From contig NW_006768765.1 of the NCBI RefSeq assembly GCF_000204055.1, positions 228,717 through 292,716 on the forward strand: DNA of 64,000 nt, read 5' to 3'. The notes under the pieces are model-generated. The model was given only the letters and a program-made list of their open reading frames with translations. It was not told where the DNA came from and searched no databases. Source of the DNA: Melampsora larici-populina 98AG31 (Eukaryota > Basidiomycota > Pucciniomycetes > Pucciniales > Melampsoraceae). The position numbers were made by a program, and so were the translations under genes. Positions 48,601 through 58,151 of this stretch are shown here, in pieces; the first letter of the stretch is position 1; each line of letters opens with the position of its first letter.

Positions 48601-49444
48601 CTTTATACATTTGACTAATTTTTTTAATTCAAAGACTATCGAGCCAACAGCTTCAAAGCCACAACATTCAAGGATTGCCAGGCTCTCTTCGAAGAGATAC
48701 GCAAGCGCTGCCCGGTATCAACCATCCGAAAGTATTTTCGAAAGGTCGATCGTCATATGAGTATCTATTGGTATGTTTATTTTTTCTCGTCTTGTATCAT
48801 CAAGATCTACTAATTCATGGCATTTTATGGCATTTCAGTGACGGTTTCACTGGGGTTCAAGCTGAGAACATGGCCAAAGACAAGCAATACCGCTCACACC
48901 GATGTATTCCACGTAAGGCTGCCATGAATCTTGATTTCATTTGCAACCCTTGATTTCTTTTTTTATTTTATTCTCTTTATGTTATCGTGACTCAATATAT
49001 AAGATACAAGAATGTTATCCCAAATTTGTACACGAATGTTATCCTGACTTTATATACAAATGCTATCCTAAATTTATACACGAATTCCACCCAGTGAGTT
49101 GCGATGAGAGGTGATTGGAGTCGTACCCCTCAGGGTACTTAAGTAGCAGCTTAAGGGCTTATCTAAGTAGTTAAATACTTACGTTTAGTACTTAAGTACT
49201 TAACATTAGGTCCCTTAGGTACCTAGACCCAAATCTTGAGGTCTCGGGAAAAAAATTTTTTTTTAAAAAAATCAGCCAACCAGATTGACTCACTAATTAG
49301 TCATTTCTGACACCAACACCCCCCATTGAGCCCATAAATGACTTGTTACATGTGGTTTATCACTAGAGGTTTAGTGTATAACTTTGTGTAATCGAATTTC
49401 GATTTTGCGGAGCGCGTCTGGTCGTGACTAGACTGGAGCAACTG
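45666..49444. mobile_element. 3.8-kb DDE transposon with ~24-bp inverted repeats
   Basis: The left end reads CAGTTGCTCCAGTCTAGTCA and the right end is its inverse, TGACTAGACTGGAGCAACTG, with TA outside both ends. Just inside the left end is a (CCCCGG)n tract. The interior carries a DDE-superfamily transposase pseudogene on the plus strand. Near the right end (about 49135-49220) are clustered palindromic ACTTAAGT motifs. Terminus, TA flank and transposase suggest a Tc1/mariner-related fungal family. Confidence 0.8.
45863..48953 (+). pseudogene. DDE-superfamily transposase with seven in-frame TGA codons
   Basis: One reading frame runs from ATG 45863 (MANKSKALKAQARRWKKVRA) to the stop at 48951-48953. 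It uses three small introns (47249-47327, 48571-48634, 48771-48838) and is broken only by TGA at 46307, 46460, 46778, 47418, 47553, 47811 and 48015 (first base). No TAA or TAG interrupts it. Motifs of the fungal DDE family are in order: FLYHDESTVHANKRPKQAWM (first catalytic Asp), VFIFDCSSAHESYGPSAL (second), MNLGPGGKKSSLRDT, and HCELNPIELYWSFIKH (Glu), then RSHRCIPRKA at the end. The N-terminal third is acidic and low-complexity. All introns keep phase, so apart from the TGA codons the gene looks recent. Confidence 0.85.
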
Positions 49445-49487
49445 TACCTGTATAACACGTCAATTTAAACAAGGGGTAAGTTTCTTA

Positions 49488-50251
49488 CACTACTCCAGAT
49501 TTCAAATTTACCGCTGAGTTTAGAAAATCAATAAGACATAGAAAATTATACACAAGGTGGAAGGGGTCAAAAAATATGGAAAAATAAGGGTTGCATTCCC
49601 CTGTGTGTGCCCATCATTTTGCATATTTTTACAGATTTTTACGGCAGCAGTGTATATCAGGCCAGAAACTCAGTTTATGTCCCAAACTGGCAGTCATGGA
49701 GGCATTAACCTTGTGATACCAATAAAATTGTGAATTTTGTGTCAACATCTGGAATGTCTGCCCATCCTGAAAGCTACATGTTTAATTTACCAGATACACA
49801 TTAGAATGAGTGGTGTGTGTCCAAAAATGAAGAAGGTACAGCAATCACTGTCCCCAACAGCAAAGCTAGAAAAGCTTATAAATCTGTTCTGCAAGGGTTT
49901 TAGCATCCAAATGGAAACTGTAGATCCAGTATGTGGCTTTCATAATGTGCAACTCCCAAATTGATCAAAAGAAAATAGTTGTATTTGTGAGTGTTGAAAA
50001 CTTTCTGCCCAAGCCTGGGTAGTTTTGGACAAAATTTGAGTTTCTGACCAAATACACCCCAAAATCATTTTTCTATGGAACGACTTCAAAACTCAAGGTA
50101 AAAATATGAAAAAATATGCAAAATTATGGGAAATCACAGACTGATTCAACCATAATTTTTTCAAATTTTTCCTACATCTCATGCATTGCTGAGAATTTTC
50201 TACATCTTGACTTTTCTAAACTCCATGGTAAATTATTGATTTGGTGTAGTG
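49488..50251. mobile_element. CACTA-like non-autonomous element, 764 bp
   Basis: Left end CACTACTCCAGATTTCAAAT and right end (inverse) CACTACACCAAATCAATAAT are imperfect inverted repeats of about 37 bp. TTA flanks both sides (49485-49487, 50252-50254). CACTA termini and a 3-bp duplication suggest EnSpm/CACTA. No coding capacity. Confidence 0.65.
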
Positions 50252-52556
50252 TTATATTGTAATATAAATAATTTTCCTTGAGGAGAGTACCCGGGCCTAC
50301 TGTTGTTAACAGAAGAGGATGGTCTATCCTTAGACCCGAATTAATTCTCTAAAGCACAAGGCTTAGAGTAGCCTGTATCCTAGGATAACAGGGATCTCGG
50401 ACAACTTTGCGTTGCGAGAACTGAAGGTAGTGACCAAGTAGAAAAAACACTTACTCAAGATCAAGTAAGGTAAGAAGAGGGTTCTTTGCTGGATTCAAAC
50501 AATAAGTGGGGAACAGACTGTGCCGGTATTTGAACTTGGATAGTTAAGCTAGGTAACTACAAGAGATTTGAATAGAGATATCAGAACTTATTCTGGACTA
50601 GAGGTTCAAGATCAAACTAGGAAGATGGAAAGATGGGAGTACGTTTATTTGACTAATGTCTATTTCTTTTAAGAAAGGATCAGGTGGCTGCTTTGAGAAG
50701 TGGAACACAAGAGAATAGTAAGTTCTAATATGCTGGACTTGCTGTTTAGAAGGAACACTAATGGTTTCCGCTGGAGATAGTATTGGTAAAATTCAATGCC
50801 TCTCATCTCCCGTTGATCAAGAGAACACCCTTTTATACCTTTTGTAAGCTTCTCTATCAACTTGCGACGCTCTCATAGACAAAAAGGCTCTAACTCCTTT
50901 TCCTACCTAGCTTAGTTTGTAAACTCAATGAACCTTTTGGTTCCATGGTTTTATTCTATGTCGGCTCTTTTAGTTGTACTCTGCCATTCTCGGTTGGGCA
51001 TGTCTTTCTAGATCCTTTTACGTATCTATCTGTCAAAGTAAAAGGAAACGGCTCCTGCCGATTACTTCATCGAAATGGTACGTAAAATGTCCCGCTGAGA
51101 ATTTCTAGATCTTTTGACTAATCATCTATAGTTCTTCTGATCTCTAGTCTAGGATTTTCTACTACGCTAGTTTTGAGTATATTCTCTTGACTTCTATATG
51201 GTTATTTCCCTTTGAATCTTTGGCCTGTTCTTGGCTCTTTGAATTACTTTTGTTCTCTTGTCAACTAGAGAATTCATAGTGGTTTTACTAATTATTCCTT
51301 TCTATATTATATTTTATTTGGACCTTTGAAACTAGGTCAATAAGTTGTATAATATCATTATTGCAGAACCTTTGATACTAGATTTGTAAGATGTTTCTTG
51401 TGAAATTTTTCATATATATATATTCTTTTATCTCATTTATATTTCATTTATGTTCATTGCTTCATTTGTACCTTGAAGTCCTTTGGGTGCTTTAGACCTA
51501 AGCACTCAAGGGCAGACATGAATCTTGTGACTTGGTGGGCACGGATTTGAAAGACAATCTCTAGCCTGGGTTAAATCTAACCCAGCTTGAAGATTTTTTG
51601 AAGATTTATTAACCAAAGCTTGCTTAAAGAGTCACTGTTGTGGATTTTGATCAGTCTTTAGGGTGAAATTTAGATGAATCCTTGATTAAAGCCACAATTG
51701 CAGAAATTTTAAGGAAATAAACGACTACTAAAGAGAGTGAGAGTCTACTGTGGTAGACCAGTCTCATAAAAGACAAAGACTTCTTAGCAAATGCAACATA
51801 CCCAGGTGAAGATACATGTGTTACAGAATTAACTCCAAGAAAGACCTACTAATTTCTCACGCACAATACTGGAACAGAGTGCTTGAGTATGAGCCCCTGG
51901 TGTTTGGCAACCCCCTAGCATAAGCCTAAGAACCTGGCTATAGGCCTAGTGTGTAGCTAAGTACTTAAGCTCCACAACCAACAATCTGAAACCCAGAAAA
52001 AATAAAATCATATTTCTTTGGTTCACATAGTCACGGAGAAACTACCATTTTTATTTTTATTTTTCAAAAGAGTCAATTTTAATTTTAAAAGTCTCATCAT
52101 AAGTTTTAATATACATATATGCCACCTAATAAAAATGGCAAGAATGAAGCATCAACATGCTGTCTATTTGATGATGTATAGAGGTAAACCTACATACAGT
52201 AAAGAGCTCAAAAAATTGATAGAGTACCCAAAGCCTGAGACGGTATCTCTGGAGTCCATTTTGGGGGAGGAGTGTACAGGGTCAGGAGAGGTCGAGGCAG
52301 GGGTAAAGCCATGAATGGGAAAGAACACTAGTCGTACCACAGTCATGGCTTTAGAAGGGTGCAAGGTGAGAGAACAGAATTTTCTCCTCTCCACGCTCCC
52401 ACTCTCCCACACCCTGCCTACCGCACCTCATCCTGACACTTCACAAGTGATAACCCTTGGATTTCTCTCGCCTAGTAGCTTTTCTCTCTTGAACACTTCT
52501 ACCAAAGTTTCTGATTCTAAATTTTCTTTTAATACTCTCTTCACCGGAAATTGTGA
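50252..52556. other. Unassigned repeat-like spacer
   Basis: No gene seen. Sequence from about 50300 (TGTTGTTAACAGAAGAGG) onward has the look of a retroelement leader or solo LTR, but no matching terminus or target duplication could be found. A frame at 52018-52314 has no motif. Confidence 0.3.
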
Positions 52557-53072
52557 ATGCATATAGAAGAAGAGGATAGTGGTCAATTTTTAAAATTCTA
52601 CAAGAAACAACAAAAGAACCTCGGGAAAAGAGAAGAGAAACAGAAGAAAGAACTAGAGAAAAGAGAGGAACGGGAATCAAAAAGAAGAAGAAAACAGGAA
52701 GAACGAGCAAAGCGAGCGGCATCCAGAGCTCCAGCAAATTTTGACCGAGCAACAGAAGAGATGTCGAAGACCCAATACGTAGAGGAAGGCGGTAACGGAA
52801 CGGGGGAACCGGACGGCAGGATGTTGGAGAATGGAACGGAGAGAGAAAACAACAAAGTTGAGACCAACACGGAACACTTTGCGGGACAAAACAAGCCGAC
52901 TCTAGATCAGCAGGATGACCCGGAAGGACAAAAGGAAGAGCTACCCTCACCTTTTCTCAAACGCGAGGATCAAGGCAACTCGGACTCGGAGTCTTCACTC
53001 GAGTACCTAGAGGAAAACGCCACATTAGCTCAGATAGACGGTTTGATAGAGAAAAATAGCAGTGAGTTATGA
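52557..53072 (+). CDS. Low-complexity charged ORF upstream of the YR retroelement
   Basis: 171 codons from a true ATG, with a highly charged Lys/Arg/Glu coiled-coil-like first half (KREEKQKKELEKREERESKR). No recognised domain. Its stop overlaps the next ATG (TTATGACC at 53067-53074), which opens a further 89-codon Pro-rich frame to 53338 through a run of eleven C at 53096-53106. It may be an additional structural ORF of the downstream retroelement or belong to a different, older element. Confidence 0.35.
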   Translation: MHIEEEDSGQFLKFYKKQQKNLGKREEKQKKELEKREERESKRRRKQEERAKRAASRAPANFDRATEEMSKTQYVEEGGNGTGEPDGRMLENGTERENNKVETNTEHFAGQNKPTLDQQDDPEGQKEELPSPFLKREDQGNSDSESSLEYLEENATLAQIDGLIEKNSSEL

Positions 53073-53497
53073 CCTCTAAACCTAGGGACGACCAACCCCC
53101 CCCCCCAAACCCACAACCGCGGGATGACAAATACCGCAACCGAACGCCTCCAGGACCATATAACCTGTCGAGAGCTCCCGGGCGAAGCATACCCCCCTTC
53201 TCACACCCAGATGATCCTGCAACTAAATCCTCCAGGCCTAAAAAGCCTGTCGGAGAGAGAGAGAGAGCAGATGAAGGCCAAGAACCTTCTCATCAGAGGC
53301 CCTTCCTGTTGAGAGACACCTCAGTCTCTCGTACCTAGGTTTCAGCCGTGGTGAAAGGTGAATAAGACTCTAAGTATCAAATCACTTTACATACTAAAAT
53401 ACAGTAGTTTTATTCAAACTTAAGATGTCAGACTCAAACTTAAATGATCCCTATTTAAATTGCGCCTCCCCCTTTTCGCGCTAATACTCTTTTCCTT

Positions 53498-54137
53498 TAT
53501 CCGTCTTCTTACGGAAAGGAAAAGAGTAAGTTCAACCCCTTCACTACATTATCATCAATAGTCTCTACTCTCCATTAGTTTGATCTTCAATATGACTGTT
53601 ACTAATTATCATACTGTGATGTTATCTTTTTCTTTTTCATCTGAATCATTGTCGACGCTAGATCTTACTGAACTCATCGCGTCGACCCTTTTCCTTATTT
53701 TATATTGTGACCTGAACAAACCTTATAGGTCAGATACATAGTCAACTGGTCTATTCTTTCTATTCTCTTCATCTAACAAGTAGTGTCCTTTTTGTACTTG
53801 TCTATTTCTATCTTTTGTTCTATATAGGTTAGTGTTTCAGGTATTGTGACGAGAAGTGATTGAGACTCACTTCTAGAAACTGTCACGGGAATTCAGGTGA
53901 AATTGATCCGTCTTCTTACGGAAAGGAAAAGAATCTTACTGAACTCATCGCGTCGACCCTTTTCCTTATTTTATATTGTGACCTGAACAAACCTTATAGG
54001 TTAGTGTTTCAGGTATTGTGACGAGAAGTGATTGAGACTCACTTCTAGAAACTGTCACGGGAATTCAGGTTAGTGTTTCAGGTATTGTGACGAGAAGTGA
54101 TTGAGACTCACTTCTAGAAACTGTCACGGGAATTCAG
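53498..54137. repeat. Complex direct duplications in the retroelement leader
   Basis: A 69-bp unit starting GTTAGTGTTTCAGGTATTGT occurs at 53828-53896, 54000-54068 and 54069-54137, the last two in tandem. Between the first and second copies, 53906-53999 is built from copies of two earlier segments (about 53500-53527 and 53662-53728). All copies are nearly identical, so the duplication is recent. Confidence 0.8.
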
Positions 54138-54338
54138 GTATCTCGACAAAGGAGATTTGTCGCTTTTCACTTCCTTCCTACTCCAAAGGAAGGAAAGAAT
54201 AAGGATCAGAACCGCGTTTCCTAACACACCAATTTATTTCCCTCTGTCTGTCCGCTCCACCGAACACGCATCAATCAAGTCGTAGAGAAGCCTGGGAAAA
54301 GCCAGAAACGGAAGAAGTTATCAGACCAAGAAGCCTTG

Positions 54339-55685
54339 ATGGATGAGATGATTGCGGCTATCAACAAAGGCAAATACTCTAAAGTCGTCAAGCTCAGGAA
54401 ATTGTACGACGAGAAGTATGGAGACCCACAAGAGGTAACAAAGAAGAAGGGGAAAGGAGAGAAAGAGGGAAGGAAGGAGAAAGGGAAAGGGAAGGAAGGA
54501 GGTAAAGAGGAGAAGAAAGGAAAGAAAGGAAAAGAGAAGGAGAAGAAGAAAAGGAACAGAAAGAAGAGACGTAGCACACCTTCCAGTTCAGACTCTTCGG
54601 ACGGAGCCTCTGACTCATTGGGCTCCTCCAGCTCCTCAGACACGGACTCCTCTTTGTCGTCCTCATCAGACAGAAACAGGACACGCTCCAGATCCTCATC
54701 ATCATCTTCTCAATCCTCGTCGTCGTTGTCATCCTCTAGCAATAGCTCACAAGACGAGAAAGCAATGAAGATTAAGCGATCAAAAATATCTTCATTCACC
54801 CTGAGGGACTTACCTCGACCATGGGCAAAAGGCTTCAAAAGACTACGTTACTACGTCCCACTCTCAGTCTTCAACAAAACCTACATCAATAGATACCACT
54901 CACTAAGCCAAGAACTGAGACCAGGTTCTAAGAAAGTGGTCATACCGGGGGTATCAGAGTGGGACCTGGAACGGCAGTTGACGTACGGAGAATTCATCCA
55001 AGCCTGCGACCTAGAAGCGCGCTATGCGTCAGAGATATTCAATATGAAAGACTACGCAAGATACATCGAGGACCAAAAAGATGTGATAAGTAGGCTCATG
55101 ACGAAGCACAACTCATGGATGGTTGCCCTACGCTACCACCTAGCGATCAGGACCGTCACGTTCAGAGACCGCTCCACGTTGAAGAAGGACAAGAAAAAGA
55201 GAAAGAAGAAAAGCGAGCAAATCATCCTACCAAAGGGAATCCAACCTGAGATAGAAGAAGATGCGCGCTGGGAAGCACAACTAGCTGGCGGCCTACGCTT
55301 TGAAGGCAACCCCTATGCAACAGGGGGACCTAAGTTTGGAAACAACTTCTTGACAGGAGAGGCGATGGTGACACACACGATCCAAGGCGACGACTACTGG
55401 AGGCCGTCACAACGACAACGGGGAGGAAACAGAAACAGGAGCTCAGTGGGGTCGACACAGGTGGCAGGCGGGAGCGGAAATGGGAAAGGAAATTATGGGA
55501 GCGGAGCGAAAGGACCCTACGGGAAAACGCACCCCCAGACAGGAAACACCCACACTAGCACGTCGCAGGGCAACCACGACTGGGTTTCTCAAGGCCAGCA
55601 ACACGCGAACCAGCAAGCGGCCCAATCCCAAAAAGGGAACCAAAAGGTAGCGGCACCCGCACCAAAACACCAGAGTACGAGGTAA
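54339..55685 (+). CDS. Gag-like ORF of the YR retroelement
   Basis: About 448 codons from the first ATG; the frame is open further upstream (about 54240), so translation may begin earlier or by splicing. The N-terminal part is a Lys/Glu/Gly-rich tract and then a long Ser/Asp run. The middle is a folded-looking domain (FTLRDLPRPWAKGFKRLRYY, WDLERQLTYGEFIQACDLEA, FNMKDYARYIEDQKDVISRL). The C-terminus is Gly/Gln/Asn-rich (GGNRNRSSVGSTQVAGGSG). No CCHC zinc knuckle is present, as usual for DIRS-type Gag. Gag is assigned from position and general character, not from sequence match. Confidence 0.6.
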   Translation: MDEMIAAINKGKYSKVVKLRKLYDEKYGDPQEVTKKKGKGEKEGRKEKGKGKEGGKEEKKGKKGKEKEKKKRNRKKRRSTPSSSDSSDGASDSLGSSSSSDTDSSLSSSSDRNRTRSRSSSSSSQSSSSLSSSSNSSQDEKAMKIKRSKISSFTLRDLPRPWAKGFKRLRYYVPLSVFNKTYINRYHSLSQELRPGSKKVVIPGVSEWDLERQLTYGEFIQACDLEARYASEIFNMKDYARYIEDQKDVISRLMTKHNSWMVALRYHLAIRTVTFRDRSTLKKDKKKRKKKSEQIILPKGIQPEIEEDARWEAQLAGGLRFEGNPYATGGPKFGNNFLTGEAMVTHTIQGDDYWRPSQRQRGGNRNRSSVGSTQVAGGSGNGKGNYGSGAKGPYGKTHPQTGNTHTSTSQGNHDWVSQGQQHANQQAAQSQKGNQKVAAPAPKHQSTR

Positions 55686-55907
55686 GCCTACCCCAAGGCA
55701 AGTAAAGATGGGACAGTTTCTGACCAACTACCTTACCACTCCTTTTTGAACACCCACAACCCAAGAAACCCCTGATCACTCGACGGGCCGGAAACTGGGA
55801 CGGATGGTACTGATGGGCGGGTGTGATAACTTGGGTACGGCTGATTCTTAGACAATGAAATGAAAAGATAGCCAACTTGTGTTTGAGAAAACTCACCAAG
55901 TGAACGT

Positions 55908-57893
55908 TTGCACTGCCTCCCCCCCCAAATACCTTGCCCCCGCCTTAACCCCAACCCCACGCTCCTCTTAGTCACTATTGACAGACCCAAAGAACCAAAT
56001 GAGACTGAGTTCGTGAGAGATGCGAGAAGACCACCGGTCAACCAAGACCGAGAAGATCCAAAGAAGATCCCGGTCACCATTGACCTGAGGGACATCCAAG
56101 ATACGGATGAAGAGGAACTCACCGAGAACACCGAGGCTAAGAAGCCACACGTGAAACGGAAGAGATCCCCACTGCCCCTCAAATCGAGGAAGATCTACTC
56201 AGTACCAGTGGAAGTCCAATGGCCAAAACCGGTAGAAACAGAGATGGTCTTAAGCGAATGGGAGAAGCTAATGAACCAAGTAGGACTGGCGGAAGACATA
56301 CCATATATAATTGACGGATTCAGAAACGGATTCTGCTTAGGCATACCTCAACACGACATACCAAACATGCCTTGGTACACCCCCGAAAACCACAGATCGG
56401 TGTTGAAAGCCAAAGACCAAATTGTAAGGTCACTGGCCAAGGAGGTATCGGCAGGAAGAATAGCAGGCCCCTACGCCCACGAGGAGCTGAGGAGGCAGTA
56501 TGGATTTTTCCGTTCCAACCCGCTGGGAAGCTCAGAGAACGGCGATGGCACGATACAAATGATCAGTGATTTGTCATGCCCAGTCAACGACCCGGAGATC
56601 CCGTTGGTGAACTCGTTCGTTGATAAACACAACTATACGACCAGCTGGGACGACTTTGCCATGGTAGCACTATTCTTCGAAAATAAACAAGGAAGCTGGG
56701 AAATGGCGCTGGTGGACTGGGAGAAGGCCTACCGACAACTCCACGCACACCCAAGTCAGCGCAGGTTCTTATGCATACGAGATTTCGAAGGACGTATCTG
56801 CGTAGACCTAGCGGTAGGTTTTGGAGGGGTAGCGAGCTGCGGGGTCTTTGGCGCACCAGCAGATGTGTGGAAAGTGATCGTCTTAAAAACCCTGGGGTTC
56901 ACGAAGATATGCCGATGGGTCGACAACAACCTAGTCTTCAGGAAAGCGGGAGAGGCAATGTCGCTGAAAGACATAACAGACCTCAGCAACAGACTTGGCG
57001 TCAAGACAAACCCAAAGAAGAACCGTGAGTTCAACCAGGAACAGAAGTACCTAGCCTTCATATGGAACGGCTTCGATCACACGGTTAGACTCCCCGACGG
57101 GAAGCTGACAGAAAGACGGGGTCAAATCGATGACATCCTCAAACCCGAATCAAGCTTGAGTTACTCACATGTCAACAGCTTTGTGGGACGACTAGTGCAC
57201 ACAGTACACATAGTCCCACACATGGCACCATACCTCAATTCCATCTACAGATGGCTGCACTCGTGGGTGAACCTGAAAGCACTGAGGAAAGCCCCAGAGG
57301 ATGTCGTCGAGGATCTGACAGAATGGCAAATATGCCTAAGGGAATTCAAGGTAAGACCTCTAATCCAAGACCCAGAACCCATAGAGGTAAGCTGGGTAGG
57401 GGACGCAGCGTCATCAGCAGGCATAGGAGTTATAGTCAGAACAAGCTGGGCAATGTTCAAACTCACGGAGAACTGGCAAACCGTAGGGCTTGAATCAGGA
57501 AAACGCATGATTGTGTGGGCCAAAACCGTGGCAATTAGACTGGGTCTCCTCATCCTAAATAGAGTATACCCAGTGGACGGCAAAGTGTTCAAAGTCTACA
57601 CAAACAACACTACGACCGAGATGTGCATAAAGAACAGGAAGTCTAAGGATAAGGGAGTGAACAACGAATGGAAAATGATCCAACGATTACTCATGAAGTT
57701 CAACTGCAACCTCACAGAGGTGAGGGTAGCGTCCAAAGAGAATGACACTGATGCCTTATCGAGGGGAATAGTGCCTAAGGAGTTGAATTGGTGGGACAAG
57801 GTCATGATTGACGTGCCGGCAGACCTCAGACACCTGATCAGCCAAGTGCGCTGCATAGGGGTAAAGAAAGACAAAGTCAATATGTTTGAATGA
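55908..57893 (+). CDS. Reverse transcriptase-RNase H ORF, catalytic residues altered
   Basis: 661 codons without an internal stop, but the frame begins without ATG (first in-frame ATG near 56244) just before a C run at about 55918-55927, so expression may need splicing or frameshifting. RT motifs: DLSCPVNDPEIPLVNSFVDK, WDDFAMVALFFE, the first Asp in ALVDWEKAYRQLHAH, FGGVASCGVFGAPADVW, then RWVDNNLVF where the second Asp of the usual V-D-D reads Asn (residue 340). RNase H: VSWVGDAASSAGIGV (Asp kept), VWAKTVAIRLGLLIL where Glu is expected (Lys at 539), VYTNNTTTEMCI where Asp is expected (Asn at 566), and the final Asp in ENDTDALSRG. Each altered codon is one G-to-A step from the expected one. 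The protein looks intact in length but catalytically impaired; the expected residues come from family memory. Confidence 0.85.
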   Translation: MHCLPPQIPCPRLNPNPTLLLVTIDRPKEPNETEFVRDARRPPVNQDREDPKKIPVTIDLRDIQDTDEEELTENTEAKKPHVKRKRSPLPLKSRKIYSVPVEVQWPKPVETEMVLSEWEKLMNQVGLAEDIPYIIDGFRNGFCLGIPQHDIPNMPWYTPENHRSVLKAKDQIVRSLAKEVSAGRIAGPYAHEELRRQYGFFRSNPLGSSENGDGTIQMISDLSCPVNDPEIPLVNSFVDKHNYTTSWDDFAMVALFFENKQGSWEMALVDWEKAYRQLHAHPSQRRFLCIRDFEGRICVDLAVGFGGVASCGVFGAPADVWKVIVLKTLGFTKICRWVDNNLVFRKAGEAMSLKDITDLSNRLGVKTNPKKNREFNQEQKYLAFIWNGFDHTVRLPDGKLTERRGQIDDILKPESSLSYSHVNSFVGRLVHTVHIVPHMAPYLNSIYRWLHSWVNLKALRKAPEDVVEDLTEWQICLREFKVRPLIQDPEPIEVSWVGDAASSAGIGVIVRTSWAMFKLTENWQTVGLESGKRMIVWAKTVAIRLGLLILNRVYPVDGKVFKVYTNNTTTEMCIKNRKSKDKGVNNEWKMIQRLLMKFNCNLTEVRVASKENDTDALSRGIVPKELNWWDKVMIDVPADLRHLISQVRCIGVKKDKVNMFE

Positions 57894-58151
57894 AATGCAC
57901 CATCTAATGAGACAGTGACAGACCTACGCATTCCAACAAGAGAGCCACAAATAAGAGGGCCTGACGTGAGACAACCGAGCCACGCTCCGTACACGCCCGG
58001 CCATCTGAGAGTAATGAGACCTGAAACGCGGCCTACACAAAGCCGTGTGGAGTCACATTCTCAACAGAGCAAATCGCTGAGCACTCCCCCGATGAACCGG
58101 ACCCAGAGGGGTGAAACGTGAGACAAAACAGCACACACCCACCTCAAGGTA

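Noticed and set aside
45863..48953. TGA decoded as arginine in the transposons
   Set aside because: Host genes in the same window end in TGA (membrane protein at 10459-10461, 730-residue gene at 26387-26389, homeobox gene at 40921-40923), so mutation of CGA is the simpler explanation.
52557..53190. Minus-strand Phe/Ser-rich membrane protein
   Set aside because: Antisense reading of a Lys/Glu-rich repeat tract, a compositional shadow.
53498..54137. CRISPR-like array
   Set aside because: Repeats are long, adjacent or irregularly spaced and without unique spacers; this is a eukaryotic retroelement leader.
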